NCBI GenBank assembly: GCA_930367205.1
Contig: OV884015.1
Location: 33,037,288-33,101,287 of the forward strand
Direction: 5' to 3'
DNA length: 64,000 nucleotides
Source: Acanthosoma haemorrhoidale
Taxonomy: Eukaryota; Arthropoda; Insecta; Hemiptera; Acanthosomatidae
The notes below the pieces were generated by a model that saw only the letters and a list, made by a program, of their open reading frames with translations, was not told the origin of the DNA and searched no databases. Positions 26,201 to 39,872 of this stretch are shown piece by piece. The translations under genes were made by a program, and so were the position numbers. Numbering within the stretch: the stretch's first letter is position 1; each line of letters begins with the position of its first letter.

Positions 26201-27468
26201 TGGTGGAATTAAACGAAGCCGATTGTCGGTAGCAGAGTTTGTATAGGGCACAGGTAGTGAGGGATTCAAGGAGGTATGTTTGTCCTTTAGCAAGTATTCG
26301 GTTCTTGATACCAGGGGGTCAAGGTGACTTTCTGGCATCCCTTCAGGTATTCAAAATATGGCACCTTCTGACTACTGAAGGACAAGGCAATCAGGAATTC
26401 AGTATTGCCATCGGGACAAGTGTTTACTTTTTTAGTTCGTTCACAAGCTGACCTTTTTTTGAATACAGCGCCTTTTTTTCATAATTGTCTACAAAAGTTG
26501 CTGTTGGGGAATGCAGAAGGTGTAGAGGGGAAATGAAACGGGTTTAGGGAACTGCGGATATTTTGTGGTACTCATGTTTCGATAAGTAAGGTCTGTGAAA
26601 CTTTATTTGAAATAATTTAAAGTCGAGTCGGAAGAGATAAAATGTGATGCATCACACAGCTAAGATTTTAAATAATTAAACTGCATGTCTGGTCGTTGTA
26701 TTCATTATAGTCGCTTGTAGCGCCCACTATATTTATTTACCACATGAACATCTAGTTTATTTATTTATAAAAAGCGCATTCACGGTTGGCAATAAATATA
26801 AATCAAGTGCTACATTATGAGCGTAAAACGATTTTAACGACTTTAATAATCATGACCCTGCACACGTAAACGATTTTACCAAAATAAATCTTCTTTAGCT
26901 TAGTTCTCGCAGTGTCTGAAAGTATTGTATATGTATGAGCAGACTGCAGAAATGAAGTGTGACACCTCAATTAATGTTATAAATATTAAAAAAAAAAATA
27001 ATATTAAATATTTTTAATATTTTCATATCATGGCTTAAAATTGGCAAATTAGCTCTCGGAAAATTTACTGAGAGATCAGACTGTGTCCAACTCTACCGTG
27101 TACCAGTCTCAGTCACAGCAATAAGAGTTTTTGATTTTGTTGTTTGGGATTTGACTAGCTCCATAACTAAGTTGTTATTTGGCATGAAGTACAGTTTTTT
27201 TTTTTACGATACTTTCCTCACGTCTTACAAACTCATAAATCTGCTGTTCGTGTACGTTCTATGTCGACATCAAAGCTGGTAAACAGCCAATTACTCACAT
27301 AAACATGAACCGGATAAATTTCATATTATTTTTATTTAAATAAGTAGCTCTATAATTTATATTGTATGCTAATTACTGGCTTGTGCTAATTTTTTTTTTT
27401 TACCACGATTTTAAACAGTTTAAATAATTTGTTGCAGTGGTTATGAAATATCGATTTAATATTTTAAT
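23244..27468. other. AT-rich non-coding stretch
   Basis: No gene is supported. A perfect 19-bp tandem duplication (unit gtatgtaaggtatctgtag) lies at 25730-25767. Frames of 60-70 codons near 24843-25255 and 26239-26451 carry no recognisable domain. Confidence 0.45.
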
Positions 27469-27556
27469 TATTGTATGAATGAGATCATTTATCTTAATTA
27501 CTTATTGCCTTATAAAGGCAGATTGTAATTATAGCACAATAAAGGAAAAAAAAAAA
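27469..27556 (+). mobile_element. Jockey-like LINE 3' end, copy A (88 bp)
   Basis: This is the extreme 3' end of the LINE family seen at 34673, 37108, 39873, 46797, 49439 and 56356. It begins with a gtatgaatgag block, then ttattgccttataaaggcag (the GCC...GGC hairpin), then gcacaataaagg and poly-A. It is flanked by 11-bp direct repeats aatattttaat at 27458-27468 and 27557-27567. These are AT-rich, so they carry modest weight alone, but they sit exactly at both ends. Confidence 0.85.
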
Positions 27557-27609
27557 AATATTTTAATAAACTTTTAATTATTTTCATTCTAGAGGTGGCC
27601 TATGCCTGA

Positions 27610-27629
27610 ATATATATATATATATATAT
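27610..27629. repeat. TA microsatellite
   Basis: An uninterrupted TA dinucleotide run followed by a T-tract. Confidence 0.9.
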
Positions 27630-27778
27630 TTTTTTTAAATATATTAACTAAACAACAATTGAATTTTGTAGACACCAACCATTACCGAGAAAACGCTAAT
27701 ATTACTAATAAAGAAACGGGTGTTTTTTTTTATGTTTGCACGACATAATTATGAGAAATTTTAATGATAACAGAACAA

Positions 27779-27826
27779 TATATATAATTTATATATATAT
27801 ATAATTTATATATATATATAATTTTA
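27779..27826. repeat. Short tandem AT repeat
   Basis: Three blocks of TA repeats are separated by aattt, giving a tandem of roughly 17 bp period, largely self-complementary. Confidence 0.85.
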
Positions 27827-27829
27827 ACA

Positions 27830-30800
27830 ACTTGAAGTATTTACGTAACAGTAAAGAATGATTGAATAATGCAGATGTACTTAAACAAATTATATCCTAT
27901 ATTTTTATATGATAACATTTTTTATAGTTCACTCTAATCGGTTGTGATTTATCGTTGAAATGATAAAATGATTGTATAATGAAAACAACACAATCAAAAT
28001 CCCCTCGCTTATATAGAAACTTACTTTATTAATATAATAAACATATCAATTCTGTTTACAAGCTTTTCTCTTGTTGACCTTGTTAATTATTATATTATAT
28101 TACCATTTTATTATTCTAATAGTTATTGGAAATGACTTTTTAAGTAATCATAAGTCTATAATTCAAACGTTACGACGCAAAACTTGTAATTTAGAAGTTA
28201 ATTAACACATGTGACTTTCTTTAATAATAATTTCGACAAATGTTCAAAAAGCTTGCAAAATAACCCGGCGTAGTTTAAATTTAAATGTTCGTGATTTTTG
28301 GCTACATTTTTCATTGTAACTCAACAACGAGAAACCTACCATGTGTGTTTCTATATCATTTTAAAAAGGAATGAAATTCAGATTGTTTCTATTGCTTGTA
28401 TTGTAGAGATATTGTAATCAGCACTTGCAAAGAGATGGTGAAGAGGTGCGACCCCAAATTAAAATAACTCAGAAACTGTGCACTGTAGACATGACAGTGT
28501 AAGAAGTGTAGAACTTTTCATGAAAAAAAACACATGATAAAGGAACTTATAAAAAAAAATTAATAAAATTGCGGAATTGGAATTGTCGTCACGTTAGTTT
28601 CCATTTATGTAGACAGATAGATACATAGAAAAATGGCTTTGACTAAAAAATATATTTGGTTTTGATTATATAAAGTACTAGTTTAAAAAGTTGTCATTGT
28701 ATGAAGTTGCGTCAAAACATTCAGATGTCCCTTAAAATAATTGAATAGATTATGTAATAAAGATACTTTCGAAGTAAATGAAATTATCGGACTAATTTTA
28801 CAGCTATGTGTGAGAGCAACACGAGGAATGAGTTTATGCAAAGGGATCGGTCGTGGTCAATATGCTCTCGAGGTCATTAGTCAAATGTTTTGGCCTGTTA
28901 AGCATCTATCCCAATTGGAGGTTTTACAAAGGGCTAAAAGGCGAACTGCGAATTGGCCAGCCGTGACATTTTATTAAACCCCTGACTTCAGAGTCAAGGC
29001 CAAATGCATATTCATACGTGACAGCCTATTTTCCTTAAAAGAACCCATGTATTTATTTATGCTGGTAAAAACCCGCTCTAAAACAAAACCGGCGGGGTAA
29101 ACCAAAACCTGTTTGAGCTAATTGGCAACTTGACCTCTTGGAGAGGAAAACATGGCACGGTACATTCTTTATTTTTGAAACTTTCACGCGTTATGTTAAA
29201 TCATATGATATTTTTGGAATTTCGTCAACATATACAGTCAATTTTGATGATCCTTTGGTTGTATTTTTCAATTGTAATTTCATTATTTTGTTTTAAAGTT
29301 TTTACCGTGTGAACTTCATTTGAATTAATCACGAGTTAAATATATATCTTTAAAATGTATACACTATAAAATCAATCAACCATCATGGTCATTGTAAATT
29401 ACCTTTTCAATAGATATTAAAATTTTAATTAGAAATATTAACTAAACCTTTTAAGAGGTCATTGAAATCTGCTTGAACGATAAAATAAATAAAAAATAAT
29501 TAAACGATAAAATTTCTAGTGTTGTCTTCCAAAACTGTTTAGTGGGAACATTTTTATATTAGTAGATTTTTGTAGATCCTTAAGATACTTCTTGCTATTA
29601 AAACTTAAACAAAAATGGACTGGACTTCCGAATTTTTTTGTTTAACATTTGACATAATATAACCTCGATCCGTATTGCGAAATGTTTGACGGTGTAGCTT
29701 CTCCCATCAGATTCGGAAATCAACGCACTTTATCACCACGGGCTTCTTTATCTCGATAGTAATATATATTATAAAATGTATCATTAATTTCTACAAGTGG
29801 AAAGCACAGTACAAGGCTTATCAAATCAGTGAGTGCCGGCATCTCGACAACTGTGGCCTCATTTGATTGGTTTTATCTCGGATGTTCATAAACAGTTCGT
29901 TTCCCCACATTTTTGTAGAGATTTCTTTCTAGATGAATTCAAATTCGCAATAATGTTACGTGATAAGTACACATTAATACTCTTCGAAAAATGATTATTT
30001 TCAAAATAGCAGTTTAAAATTAAGAATCTTATCACTTCTTCGCCAATTTATTTTTAATACGGCATTTGTATTCAGGTAATTTTATTTTCCAGCTATTCCT
30101 ATATATTTCAGTCCAAAAATAACTCATTACTGTCCGTGTGTTTGTTTGTAAAGTTATAAGTACCGGAAGGTGACAAACAAAAAAAGAAAATGGAAATCAA
30201 ATATTTTATAAAAATATATATCACTTCTTAATTTACAGAGCTGTAGATAGAAAACAAAATCAGAGTAATTCTGTAATGCTGTGTTATCTGGTGTTTTGGT
30301 GCTCTGAGTTAGGGCTGGGGGAGGTTATATTGCTGCTGTTGTTCACATGATTATAATTGACAGTTAGCAGCAGCTGTGGTCAATACTAAACCTTAATAGA
30401 CATGTAGGCCATCTCTGGAGGAGTTCTTAAGCACAATTTATCTCTCTTTTTTAAAAACTTTTTATTTGCGTTATAATTGAAAAATAATTAAGGAGTGTTG
30501 AGGTCCACTCTAAAGATAACAGTTAAGTATTCGCAACTACGTATCTCATAGCTGACTTATGAAATTATTACTAGCAAAAACTAACCGATATGTGTTTCGA
30601 GGGTTTTCCTTTTTTGAAAACCAGAAATCACATTGTTTTAGCTCAAGAGTCTGTGGTCCTTTGATTAATTTGCGGCATGACATTTTGTTTAATGTCCCTC
30701 TAATAATGACAACACATTAAAAAATAATTGAGTAACATATATTAATTAAATTAAACTTCTAACACCTATGAACCTGTGTTGTGAGGGTATTTAATGAAAG

Positions 30801-33316
30801 AAATTATTTTAATCTCTTTCTTGAGCAATTTTTAGTTTTTGGATATTTTTCCTATAACCCTAGTTATGAAGTATCGTCACCGTACTTTTAGCCCATTGGA
30901 TCCACCCTTTTGGAGTGTTATGTCCAAATAACTAAACCGAACAAACACCGATGACTTCTGCCGTTACTTCCTTGTGAGGACCCTGTGTTTCGATCCCGGC
31001 CTGAGAGAGGCAAATCTATTTAGAGAGATAAGTCGCTCACCTAGGATGGCTGCGAGGTACTGCCTCCAATGTCCTAGACGGTTCCTCTTCATCGCGGGTT
31101 GATGGACATCCTGCCGAAGACTGAAGACTCCTGGCGAGGCGCCGACTGTGGAGGGGGCAGCCCCACTATGTCCACTTGTTCACATATCCTTCTTGTATTT
31201 TTTAAACGGTAGATAATCTGGTCCAAGTGTGTAGGCGTCACTACAGAAATAAAATTAGTGGCGAAAACAAGTCTTTCTTATCAGTAAGTCGTGTACCGAC
31301 GATGTTTATTTAAAGTGTTGCAATGTTAACTGAATGTAACAATAAAATTAACTAGAGTAGCAAATAGGTTTCCTTAATTTTATTCGGGGAATAAACCCAT
31401 AAATTCGCCTTCACGACTATTTCACGCATAAATATTAATACAAACAATAAATTGTCATTGCTAAGATAAATTTTATAAATTACAAATAAATAAGTTATGG
31501 TAAAAATGTTTTAATAGATTTATGTTACATAAAATAAATTAAAATAATAATAAACAATCACTGATTCAATTAAATATTGAATAGATATATATAAATAAAG
31601 TTAAAATAAATACCAAACAAATTAAATAAAAATATAATTTATATTATAAATATTTTATATAACTACAGGCTCCATCTGTTGCATACTACATGTATCAGAA
31701 TTCAAACATTTGTTTTTAAATATGAATTTAAATGATATAGTAGTGAATTGTAAGACGTATAAACGAAAAGCCAAGGATACAATAAAACAAAACATAAAGG
31801 CATGACTTCATCATCTGTTACCGTTTCGTTCACCGCTAAGTATAATAAAAACTTAAATACTCATGAATGTAGAAAGTACTGGACAGAAACATGATTTGAA
31901 ATTACAACTTAGCTATTCATTTTAAATAAAAGCTTCATATTTAGTAATTTTTTATGACTTAGAAGAGCAGCTTAGATAATTTTCATTTTTGGCTTCAAAA
32001 ACATCTGAGAGATTTGCCTCTGAAATATTTGTAAAAATAATAAAATATATTAGTCAGTTTTGGGCTAAAGTGGTTTTAGGTCTTCAAATGTGATATAATT
32101 GCGTATTAAACAGATAACCTGTGGGAGCTTAGTTATGTCATGCTTCCCCGGACAGTATTAGTTAAGTGAACTCGAGTTTAATTCTAGGCATGTTTTTGGA
32201 TGGGTTATTTAGCTCGTAAATATTTTAATAGTTCTAATTGAAGGTTGAACAAAAAACTTTAACTTCTTCTGATCATAATAGGAGGTGATATTTAAATAAA
32301 TCTAGTCCTTAAAAAAATACGGTATTAAATTAATTCGAAGCTTTTACAAAAATTTTATTTGTGTCAAGATTTTACAGTTATATTTTGGGTCTTATTTATT
32401 TTTTTTTCAAAATCAGATACACAGACATTTTCACTCGTGTCACAGTATTTCTGTACTTCTACGTCTTTGCGAGTCTTCAAGATAACGACATAAAATGTTA
32501 CATGGAGGTCCCATTTGATTAATTAATTAGTCGATAATATTTTTTTTAATTGCTATAATCAAAGCTCTCGACATCTGGATTAACTATATAAATTTTATGT
32601 AACTTTTTATTTGTTAAGTCTATTGCTAACGGAGGTATACCAGTTCTAACATAAAGTCAATAGTAAACATACAAACTAATGTAAATATTGAAATAGTATT
32701 AAAGACGATATAGACAACTGTAAACTGAAGAAAACAAAAGTATAATTACAAATACATACTATGGTAATGTAAAGACGGTAAAAATATACGACTTTGTCTT
32801 ATGCTGCAATTCCCAATTATTGGTGTTTCTCACAACATTTTTCAGAGGGCCGTAAGTTATACCTTTTTTCTGCTTAAACAAGAAGGAAGTATTCTTAGAA
32901 TAATCGTCTTTAAAAGTAGTATTTAGCATTTTTGCTTGCTCGAGTTAGTTCTTCGAGATAAAAAAAATATAACGAATCCCTCAATCTTTTTTATTTTTTT
33001 TCAACTTAAGAGAGATTAGGTTTGGAATTACAATAAAACATGTAGATATAGTAGAACCCAAAGTCGATGAAAATATTAGCTTGGAATGTGATTCTGACAT
33101 GGACGATACAAACCAAATGCATTATAGGTTTATTTCATGTCAACCCTTGAAGAAATAATTGACTAAGTAGACCGCATGGATGATGACTCGCGTCTCCTCA
33201 GTACACCATAAACAGTAAAGAGACAATAGGTGCTTGCGATAATTACACCAAAGGGAAAATGGAAAATTGTGTGTCACCAAAGACAATTTATTGCTAAAAT
33301 ATTAACAGGGTTAGAA
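27830..33316. other. AT-rich non-coding stretch
   Basis: No gene is supported. A 78-codon frame at 28741-28977 ends with LSQLEVLQRAKRR, faintly like a LINE RT segment, but this is too weak to call. A GC-rich patch at about 30950-31170 contains tgtttcgatccc, a possible B-box, and is probably a decayed repeat. Confidence 0.4.
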
Positions 33317-33380
33317 ATATAACCACAGAACTCTTAGAATATAATCGAATATAACCACAGAACTCTTAGAACATAACCGT
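33317..33380 (+). repeat. 32-bp tandem duplication
   Basis: Two adjacent 32-bp copies start at 33317 and 33349. Both begin atataaccacagaactctta and they diverge at a few positions towards the end of the unit. The duplication lies immediately upstream of the SINE-like repeat at 33385. Confidence 0.85.
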
Positions 33381-33384
33381 AGTT

Positions 33385-33627
33385 GGGAAACCCGGGTTCG
33401 ATCCCTGTATATCCTGAGGATTTTTTCTTCAAAAATGGGCTGGGTGATGATTTAGTCAATCTATCGAGGATAAATGAGAAGCTACTTACTTATTATATAG
33501 AGAAGTAGCGAATGAGTCTAGAATCAAAACTGAATTTAAGGTTGGGAGGTAATTTAAGGTACGCTTACAAACAACCTTGGGATGACCCTACCTCTTTTTG
33601 AGGTTCATTGTCCCAAAAAAAAAAAAA
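33385..33627 (+). mobile_element. SINE-like element with B-box head and poly-A
   Basis: It begins near a strong B-box (cccgggttcgatccc, from about 33392), runs through a body with gaggataaatgagaagctac and ends in 13-14 A residues (33614-33627). It aligns loosely but collinearly with 34323-34530, 53140-53320 and the - strand of 58610-58795. The A-box half of the head is not recognisable. Protein coding is absent, as expected for a SINE. Confidence 0.6.
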
Positions 33628-33629
33628 TC

Positions 33630-34322
33630 AAAATAACGTTTCTCGTAAACCAACTTGATGAAATGCATTCAATTTTATATTTTCTTTTACATTCAGCAGC
33701 CATCCGATAGCTATACGATGGATCTATTTTTTGATTATCTATTACTGTCCGATACCTGAGACAGTCACTACAGCAATGGAGCAAAGAGGTTTAAATTTAA
33801 ATTCTGGTCGACTGTAGATTTTCCTCACCTTCAAAGGACCTTGACACTTAACGGTTGCTCGACTTGAGGCCAATGAACGCTGCGTCATTAAGTCCAAGCG
33901 CTGCTAAGTTCTTACGACGAAACAAACCGGTAGACTCTTACCATTTGGATTCAAGTTCAAATCAATTTATTCTCTCAATGTTTACAAAATATAAACGATC
34001 TTCTGATCATATCCAATTTATCTAGTCCAAAAAAAATTCATTGAAGTACCTAAACAAATAAAAATGTTAATATATAAAACTGAAAATCACCATTTAGATA
34101 ATTTTGCTTTATCTTTATGTAGAACGACATAAAATTAGTTAATGGTCAATTCAATTTTGTTTTCTAAATGCTTGATTTTTAGTTTAACCACCGGAAAACC
34201 GTTGTTATAAATTCAAATTTCTTGGCCCGAGAATAACAGCTTAACTTATAAATGATTAGTGAGTTTTCGTTATGTTGCTAGGATAGTCTTTATTCTAAAC
34301 CATGGATTACTTCAAGCTTCAA
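33630..34322. other. AT-rich spacer
   Basis: Nothing was recognised in this stretch. Confidence 0.5.
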
Positions 34323-34530
34323 AGACCCGGGTTCGATCACCACCTCCCTCCCTAAGGGGGTTTTCTTTAGGGGATAGGTTTGGCCGACGTTGGCTGTAAC
34401 GCTCAAGAGAATAAATGAGTAGGAAACTTTGAGAGAAAAAGTAGCCAATCCTGTTTAGAAAACGAACTTTGTGGTTTAAGGGCAACATGCCTTCAACCAC
34501 TCACCAACTTCATAGTCAGCATTACCTCTT
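34323..34530 (+). mobile_element. SINE-like element, second copy
   Basis: This copy opens with gacccgggttcgatcacc (B-box), then a pyrimidine/G-rich body (gggggttttctttaggggat), gagaataaatgagtaggaaa, and a tail with cttcaaccactcaccaactt. Landmarks match the other SINE-like copies in order. No poly-A or target duplication was found, so its 3' boundary is approximate. Confidence 0.55.
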
Positions 34531-34672
34531 GTACTGTTGTTGGCAAATATCAGAAAAAAAAAATTGGACAAATCTACTACTGGCTTATGAATATAAACTA
34601 ATATTCTGTAGCTGTGGCTATTACCTATTACCTCAGCTATTTATAATAAAGATAAACCTGTTTAAGAACTCT

Positions 34673-35192
34673 TTTTTTATTCAAATTAACAACAACAACT
34701 TTATTATGATGAAATTACAATCTGCCTTTACTTAATAGGCAATAAATAATTGAGATAAGTGTTTTCATTCATACCATATTTACAATTCATCATTCGCTCG
34801 CACATTCATACAATATTTACAAACAGCCCAGGGGCCCCCCAAGCCCACACGGTTGTTGCCTCCCTCGCAAGCGAAAGAGGAAGCGGAGTCTTGCGAAGTT
34901 CCCCACGCTCCCCCACCAACCACGCCACCGGATACGAGCCAGTGGAGGCTGACGAAGAGCGCGAGAGCCACCGACGCTCAGGACATGATTGGAGAAACTG
35001 GCCATTCCCAGGACTCCCACTGTCATCACGCATTTATAGCAGGTCACGAGGCCACTGCCGTTTCAATCTCGGAGAAGGATTATAGGGATGAGTGGTGAAG
35101 AGCAATGACTGTGTTAGGGGATTAGGGTGGTTGGATAGGTTACTATGGAATTTCATGAATTTGCAAGGGATGAGTTCAAGAATGTAGGGTAA
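34673..35192 (-). mobile_element. Jockey-like LINE 3' end, copy B, with 12-bp target duplication
   Basis: On the - strand this is the last part of LINE ORF2 followed by its 3' UTR and A-rich tail. The ORF2 end reads HPNPLTQSLL then PRLKRQWPRDLL and a stop. This is the conserved HPN.LA..LL......RRLKR..P.DLL terminus of Jockey-type elements. The 3' UTR carries repeated gtaaata/gaatgaa blocks and a GCCT...AGGC hairpin with an enlarged loop. Perfect 12-bp repeats tttaagaactct at 34661-34672 and 35193-35204 bracket it. Upstream ORF2, including the RT catalytic core, is missing, so it is a 5'-truncated dead copy. Confidence 0.95.
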
Positions 35193-35204
35193 TTTAAGAA
35201 CTCT

Positions 35205-37100
35205 AATTTTCTTTTAACAACTATTATTTACAGTAACTCAAAGATTGAAACTTATTCCGAAAAAATCAAGTGTGAAATGAAGCTTAAATGTGTTATTTTT
35301 TTGCTTAGTATTTAGTCATGCTATATTATTGACTTAAAATTTTCAAGGGAAAAAGTATTCTGATAAAATTATAGTAAGTTAAAAAAATAAATGATCGTTA
35401 ACCAGTTTTATTTTCAATGTTTAACAAAAAAAAAACGGCAATGAGACCACAAATGATTATAAGGTACAATTTGACGCTAATAGCACCGTTTACAGTACGT
35501 CTGTACGAGGAAAGACATTGTGCTGCATCGTCGGGATGGTGAGCACCCTGGACTTCCTGGTGCCTGGTGCCATGTGAGCTTTTTAGCTGTGAGGTTCTCG
35601 GATGATTTGCACTTTTCCATGCTTTTGAAATGTCAACATTAGTGCCATGTACTACGTTTGGTGGATTACGTAGTTTTTATAACCAACCTCATAAAACGCT
35701 ACCTACGACCGCACCACCTGACCAGGACTCGGCTACCTTCTGGCCTCTAGCCGGTCCTCGGTTCTCCTTTCCTCCAAGTATTCTCTCGTACTCGCATCAG
35801 AGGACTGTCCAAATTTAAGTTTAAATATACAATAGAACAACTCAAACTCTAATTTGGGAATATTCTGTCTTAAATACCTCTTGCGGGGATGCTATAGTTA
35901 TGGTGGTAGATCAATTCTCGTTTACAATGTCATAAAAAAAAACATTGCAGCGCGTTATCAGAAGGTAAAGTAACCTTGGAGGTTTAATTGTTTAAGATGA
36001 CGTATTTATGATAGTGAGTGTAATCCGTTCCTGTGTGCAAACCTACTTCTTTCTGTTCTTGCGTCCTATCCCTTGTTATCAATTTAATCCCAATCTGACG
36101 TATATCAAAGATATCCTTTCAGTTCAATCAACCAATTTATTTTTTTTTAAATGATCTAATTTTTCATTTCCGTTTTTGATTTGTTTTGAAATCGAGCTAA
36201 CAATATAACTTTTTTAGTTATCAGGGCCTTGTTCGAGCAGTCTATTGGGTCGTTTATGCCTTGAAACAATATTCTTCGCTTACTTCATGTTGGTTTCAGT
36301 ACTATTATCATTATTTTTCATGTATTCTTTCGTTGTCTACATATTCCTTCATGTTATTAACAAAATTATTTCTGTTAAACACTGTAGTGAAACATCTTCT
36401 TTTTCCTGATCGCTTTCTTTCCTAGACTTCTGTACATGCAAACTTAATTTCACAATCATATTACTGTTGTTTGTTATATTTAAAACACAGAAATCAGCTT
36501 GGCAGTTTTAAATTATTTACCAGTTTCTTATTTTTCTTCTTAACATCAGCCAATACTTTAACACATATGTCTATTTTTGTAGTGTACTAGCTTCATATAT
36601 ATAATTCGAGAGCTTGCTAAAAGTTCCTGCGTTACTTTTGCGTAAGAGAAAAACTACAAAGTGGTAATGTAATGTTTGAAAATAGATTTTAGCCAAGGTG
36701 CCTCTGGTTGGGAGGTGTTTGCTTCTAAATTATTATCAATAAAATACTTCTTGTTAACATTTGAAGAGAAGGAATAGTGTTTGTGTGTGTCGCCTTAAAA
36801 TAAGGCGATGAACGCTTTCACAATGCGTAATAGCTACTGTTAAAACAGAGAATAGAGAAGTTAAAGTTCTACCCTTGTCTATTCCACTTGGCTGTGACGA
36901 TGATTGTAATTGCAGGTTGCAATATTTTTTCTCCATTTCCTGCAGATACCTAAATTAGCCCTATAAGTCCATATTGGACACTTCGTCTGCTTATGCTTCT
37001 TTATGTCTTGTTTCCTTGCTGCATTAAAGGCCTTAGTTAGTTCAACCAAGCAAGCATTAACTTCATTATATTTTACGATTACCACCTCGGCTATCAGCCT
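35205..37100. other. Non-coding stretch
   Basis: A somewhat GC-richer region at about 35490-35820 has no recognised feature. A - strand frame at 36879-37085 (68 codons) is basic and not recognisable. Confidence 0.4.
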
Positions 37101-37107
37101 ATTGAAA

Positions 37108-37356
37108 CTTCTTTATTGTGTTGCAATTACAATCTGCTTTATTAGGAAATAAGTACTTGCGATAAATGTTCTCATTCATACCATATTTACAATTTTCATT
37201 CATACAGTATTTACAAACAGCCCAGAGTCCTCCCAAATACGCATGGTTGTCACTTCCCTCGCATGCGAAAGAGGAAGTGGAGTCTTGGGAAGACCCCCAC
37301 GCTCCTCCGTCAGCCACGTCACAGGATACGAGCCAGTGGAGGCTGACGAAGAGCAA
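37108..37356 (-). mobile_element. Jockey-like LINE 3' end, copy C
   Basis: The same 3' UTR family as copy B, truncated within the UTR (no ORF2 sequence). The hairpin near the 3' end is damaged here (ttcct...aagcag). Short 7-bp direct repeats attgaaa lie at 37101-37107 and 37357-37363, weaker than in other copies. It lacks a clear A-tail. Confidence 0.85.
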
Positions 37357-37363
37357 ATTGAAA

Positions 37364-39860
37364 ATAATTAATGAGCACCCTGTTTTGTTCAAACCCGTGC
37401 AGTTCCTCGAACGGCTTAGACAATTGACGATCTCAGTCTTAGAGAGGTTTATAGACAATAAATAATAAAATCAAGACGCCAGCTAACTGTTAAATAATCG
37501 TTTCTGTAAAATAATCACAAGGTCAGAGATTTTAATCTTGCCTGTCTACCTATGTTTTTTTTTGTGAGTTTGAAAGTCTTATGTCGTGGCACGCATATAT
37601 AATATAAAATATAATATAACTATACAATATTCTCGCCTAGGTGGTAGCACAGAGGTTGCACTAGAAGTTTTTGTGGCACATGCTATATGTTAGCGCTCTA
37701 AATAAAAAAAATAAATATAAATTTTGCTTCTAATAATTGGTTTATTGTTTATTTTAAACAGCAATTTAAACATTGATTTTTTTCATACTTTAACAGTTTT
37801 AATTATGTCATAATGTTAAGAACGAAGGAGAAAAATTATTATTTGTTACAAAACGTGAATGTTTAAAGATTAGATTTAGAATTGCGTTATCGGTAAACTC
37901 GAATGACACCAAGTGTTTCAGTGGAAGCTTTGTTTACATAAAGAGGATTAACTCGGACTCTTACTTAACCAACACCAGTTGTATGTTAGACACGGCCACG
38001 AAACCCACGACCGCTCGACTGTTAAAACAAAGTCAATGCGTTAAAGTAAAAAAAGTAATTTTTTCTGTGAATTTAATTACGTCTAATCGAGAAGAGATCC
38101 TGAGGACACGACATTTCTCGACCGAGACACCTATTGGACACTTCAATAGACGACCGCTCACAGACCATCATCTGTCATCAGCTCCCGTCAAAATATTGTT
38201 CACCTCCATGTCGACATCGGCCATCCACGTGCTGCAAATCTCCAGTCTTCAGGTCGTACTCATTCTTACTACTATTGTTAATTTTCTGCATTCTCATATG
38301 GAACATGAAATTATGAGATTCAAATTCTCGTGATCCGTGTATTTCAGTCAACTATTTGGCCATGACATAAATTTATTTGTCACGACATACAACGTAAACA
38401 AAGAGATAAACAATTATTGAACCTTAACATTTATTCATGTTATTTAACTTTTAATGTAGCAATCTGGCCAGATAAAATTATATTTGGGTTTCATTTATCA
38501 AATCAACATTTTTGTTGATCGATTCAATTGCTAATTGTAACAATTATATTGCTCAAATAATTATTGTTGCAATTACACTTGTTTATTTAATTATGTTGAA
38601 TACTATCTTATAAATGCACGTAGGCCTACAAAATTAATAAGTATTTACGCTTTCATTTCGTCATTTGAGATACGTATCCATTTTGAATCAAATTAATTAT
38701 GAATTTAATATGTACATATTGATAATACGGAATCAATTATAATTATTGATCAATATCGTAGAATAAGAAGAATCATTTGTGTTTTTTGATAATTTATTTA
38801 TGTATAAAAAGAAAGGATGGTGTGACAATAAATCTGGAAATATTTTATTGGAAAAATTATTTTGGTTTACCATTTCTTGCTTTCCTCATTTATGTTTTAC
38901 CAATTAATTTTATAGTCCTTCAGGGGAAAATCCAGCAATTAATTTATATAAGGTGAGTAGATTTGCGGATTGCAAACAATTTGCCGCTACTGCCGAAACA
39001 CTGTAAATATACTGCATATGTAGTTCATGTATGTAGATTATCTCTGCCCTGTTTTAATACTTATGATCCCCTTTAATGTAAACAGGAATTACTCTAAATT
39101 TCTAGAGCTTAATTCTAAACTCCCCTGACCCTAACCCTACGATCCTAAAAACTCATTTTTTGTTCTTAAAATATTTTTTTTTTGTGTCACTTTTAGTCGT
39201 TGTAGAATGGAGTTTTCGATAATGTCGTCTATAGAGGTCCAAGAAAATATTTCGATCAAGTCACGCAGTCACGGAAGTTTTGTCCGGATGTTGAAGAATC
39301 GCAATTGTACGAAACATCTGCACTAAATTCTTCTAAGACTATCTTCTAAGACTAACTATTAAAACATGAATCCAGTCTGTGTAAAACTCATTTTAGGGGC
39401 TTTCATGTATTAAAAAAACTGATTGAAAGGGATAAAGTTTCTTTTTAAAAATATTACTTTCCATTACCAATCTATCTATTTTTACGAACTATTATTTTTC
39501 TGTCACCGCTATTTAATAGCAGTTTCACTTAGATATTTGTGTCTTGATTATTTTAGTTTATTGTTCGTTTGTTCTTCGCAACTACTTGAACGGTTGTTAC
39601 TAAAATACTTCATTATTTAGTTTGTGTATTTTTATTACTATGTTGTACAATACTGAATTAATCACCTGACAACAATTTTATGTCCGTCACCGTACAATGG
39701 GCTTATACCTCATTAAAAAATAACAAGTAAATTTCACCGAATTATATCGTGTATATAAATTTTTGACATTACTAATCAATTTTATTTTTTCCGGCTTGTG
39801 ATTTCAGTGACTCTAGCTTGAGCCCCCTCTCACCAGTTAGTGATCATAAATATATATTCT
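37364..39860. other. AT-rich stretch with one 116-codon frame
   Basis: The frame at 37983-38333 on the + strand has 116 codons and is the longest outside the LTR element and repeats. It shows no domain, signal peptide or known motif and a second frame overlaps it. I would not call it a gene. The rest is AT-rich with no recognised feature. Confidence 0.4.
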
Positions 39861-39872
39861 ACGGTACTGTGT

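Noticed and set aside
28741..28977. LINE RT fragment (LSQLEVLQRAKRR)
   Set aside because: The resemblance is limited to one short segment and no neighbouring RT motifs were found.
37983..38333. 116-codon + strand frame
   Set aside because: No domain, homology signal or flanking gene structure was seen, another frame overlaps it, and such a length is plausible by chance in 64 kb.
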